DNA from: Flavobacteriaceae bacterium
GTDB lineage: Bacteria; Bacteroidota; Bacteroidia; Flavobacteriales; Flavobacteriaceae
NCBI GenBank assembly: GCA_020435885.1
Contig: JAGQYU010000003.1
Span: forward strand, 25,455 to 31,937
Length of the DNA stretch: 6,483 bases
Direction: 5' to 3'
Shown piece by piece: positions 6,155 through 6,483 of this stretch. The translations under genes and the position numbers were made by a program. Under the pieces are notes generated by a model that was not told where the DNA came from, did no database searches, and was given only the letters and a program-made list of their open reading frames with translations. How positions within the stretch are numbered: the first letter of the stretch is position 1; each line of letters starts with the position of its first letter.

Positions 6155-6162
6155 TAACTTTG
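6155..6162 (+). promoter_or_regulatory. -7 element of the Gfo/Idh/MocA gene promoter
   Basis: TAACTTTG matches TAnnTTTG at every defined position and ends 16 nt before the ATG at 6179. The region where a -33 TTG should sit (about 6131-6138) has none. The call rests on the perfect -7 match and on a leader length similar to those of nadC and the PLP enzyme gene. Confidence 0.42.
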
Positions 6163-6178
6163 TTAAAAATTATTTTTT

Positions 6179-6483
6179 ATGTTAAAAGTTGGTGTTTTAG
6201 GTGCCGGTCATCTTGGTAAGATACATTTAAGGTTATTACAACAGTCTGATAAATATGAGTTAGTAGGCTTTTATGATCCTGATAAAGAAAATGCCAAAAA
6301 AGTTGCCGCCGAGTTTGGTTATAGACCTTTTGAAACGGTTTCTGAGCTGATTGATAATGTAGAAGTTGTGGATATCGTTACACCTACACTATCACATTTT
6401 GAATGTGCCAAAGAAGCTATTATTAAAGGGCGACATGTTTTTATTGAGAAACCGATAACCAATACAGTTAGTGAGGCCGAAGC
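6179..6483 (+). CDS. Gfo/Idh/MocA family NAD(P)-dependent oxidoreductase (3' end missing)
   Basis: The ATG at 6179 opens a frame that runs off the window end after 101 complete codons; the family is normally about 300-400 residues, so only the Rossmann half is seen. The N-terminus MLKVGVLGAGHLGKIHL carries the dinucleotide loop G8-A-G-H-L-G13. An acidic residue at the end of strand 2 (D33 in FYDPD) favours NAD over NADP. DIVTPTLSH (65-73) and the family signature EKPI (90-93), whose lysine K91 usually takes part in catalysis, confirm the family. Members oxidise or reduce sugars, inositols, biliverdin and similar compounds; the substrate is set mainly by the missing C-terminal domain, so none is assigned. 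It is divergent from pcm. Confidence 0.93.
   Translation, partial: MLKVGVLGAGHLGKIHLRLLQQSDKYELVGFYDPDKENAKKVAAEFGYRPFETVSELIDNVEVVDIVTPTLSHFECAKEAIIKGRHVFIEKPITNTVSEAE

Noticed and set aside
6099..6178. AT-rich gap between pcm and the oxidoreductase as a binding or replication element
   Set aside because: Only A/T runs and one -7 element are visible; there are no repeated boxes, DnaA-box cluster or long inverted repeat.
1..6483. A mobile element, defence island or CRISPR array
   Set aside because: There are no direct repeat arrays, transposase or integrase motifs, tRNA-flanked boundaries or toxin-antitoxin-like pairs; the gene content is core metabolism and repair.

Overview
The window looks like ordinary chromosomal sequence from a low-GC member of the Bacteroidota, probably the Flavobacteriia (inference). 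The evidence is AT-rich codon use, a SusB-type GH97 glucosidase, several matches to the Bacteroidota promoter form (a -33 TTG and a -7 TAnnTTTG), and start codons without clear Shine-Dalgarno sequences. I see no tRNA, rRNA, CRISPR array, insertion sequence, phage gene or defence cassette.

Layout. (1) 1-1635: the 3' three quarters of a GH97 alpha-glucoside hydrolase, followed by a strong intrinsic terminator. (2) 1760-2131: a small uncharacterised protein with a faint PD-(D/E)XK-like pattern, followed by a second terminator. (3) 2210-4069: an Lrp/AsnC regulator divergent from a PLP-dependent cystathionine gamma-synthase / methionine gamma-lyase family enzyme. The 153-bp gap between them holds a good promoter and three similar GAA-N4/5-TTC palindromes. 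(4) 4071-6098: three housekeeping genes, rlmH (minus), nadC (plus) and pcm (minus). (5) 6179-6483: the 5' end of a Gfo/Idh/MocA oxidoreductase, cut by the window end.

How the genes work together. The only clear functional unit is the Lrp-type regulator with its divergent PLP enzyme. By analogy with mdeR-mdeA of Pseudomonas, it is probably an amino-acid-responsive switch for sulfur amino acid metabolism. The other genes cover separate jobs: starch or oligosaccharide breakdown, ribosome methylation, NAD synthesis and repair of damaged protein. The region is compact. Two tail-to-tail gene pairs have stop codons only 1 nt apart, and rlmH and nadC share a 44-bp divergent gap.

I did not find a convincing new biological system. 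The points most worth a second look are the repeated palindromes in the lrp/PLP gap, the features that separate the PLP enzyme from classical methionine gamma-lyase, and the small unassigned protein.
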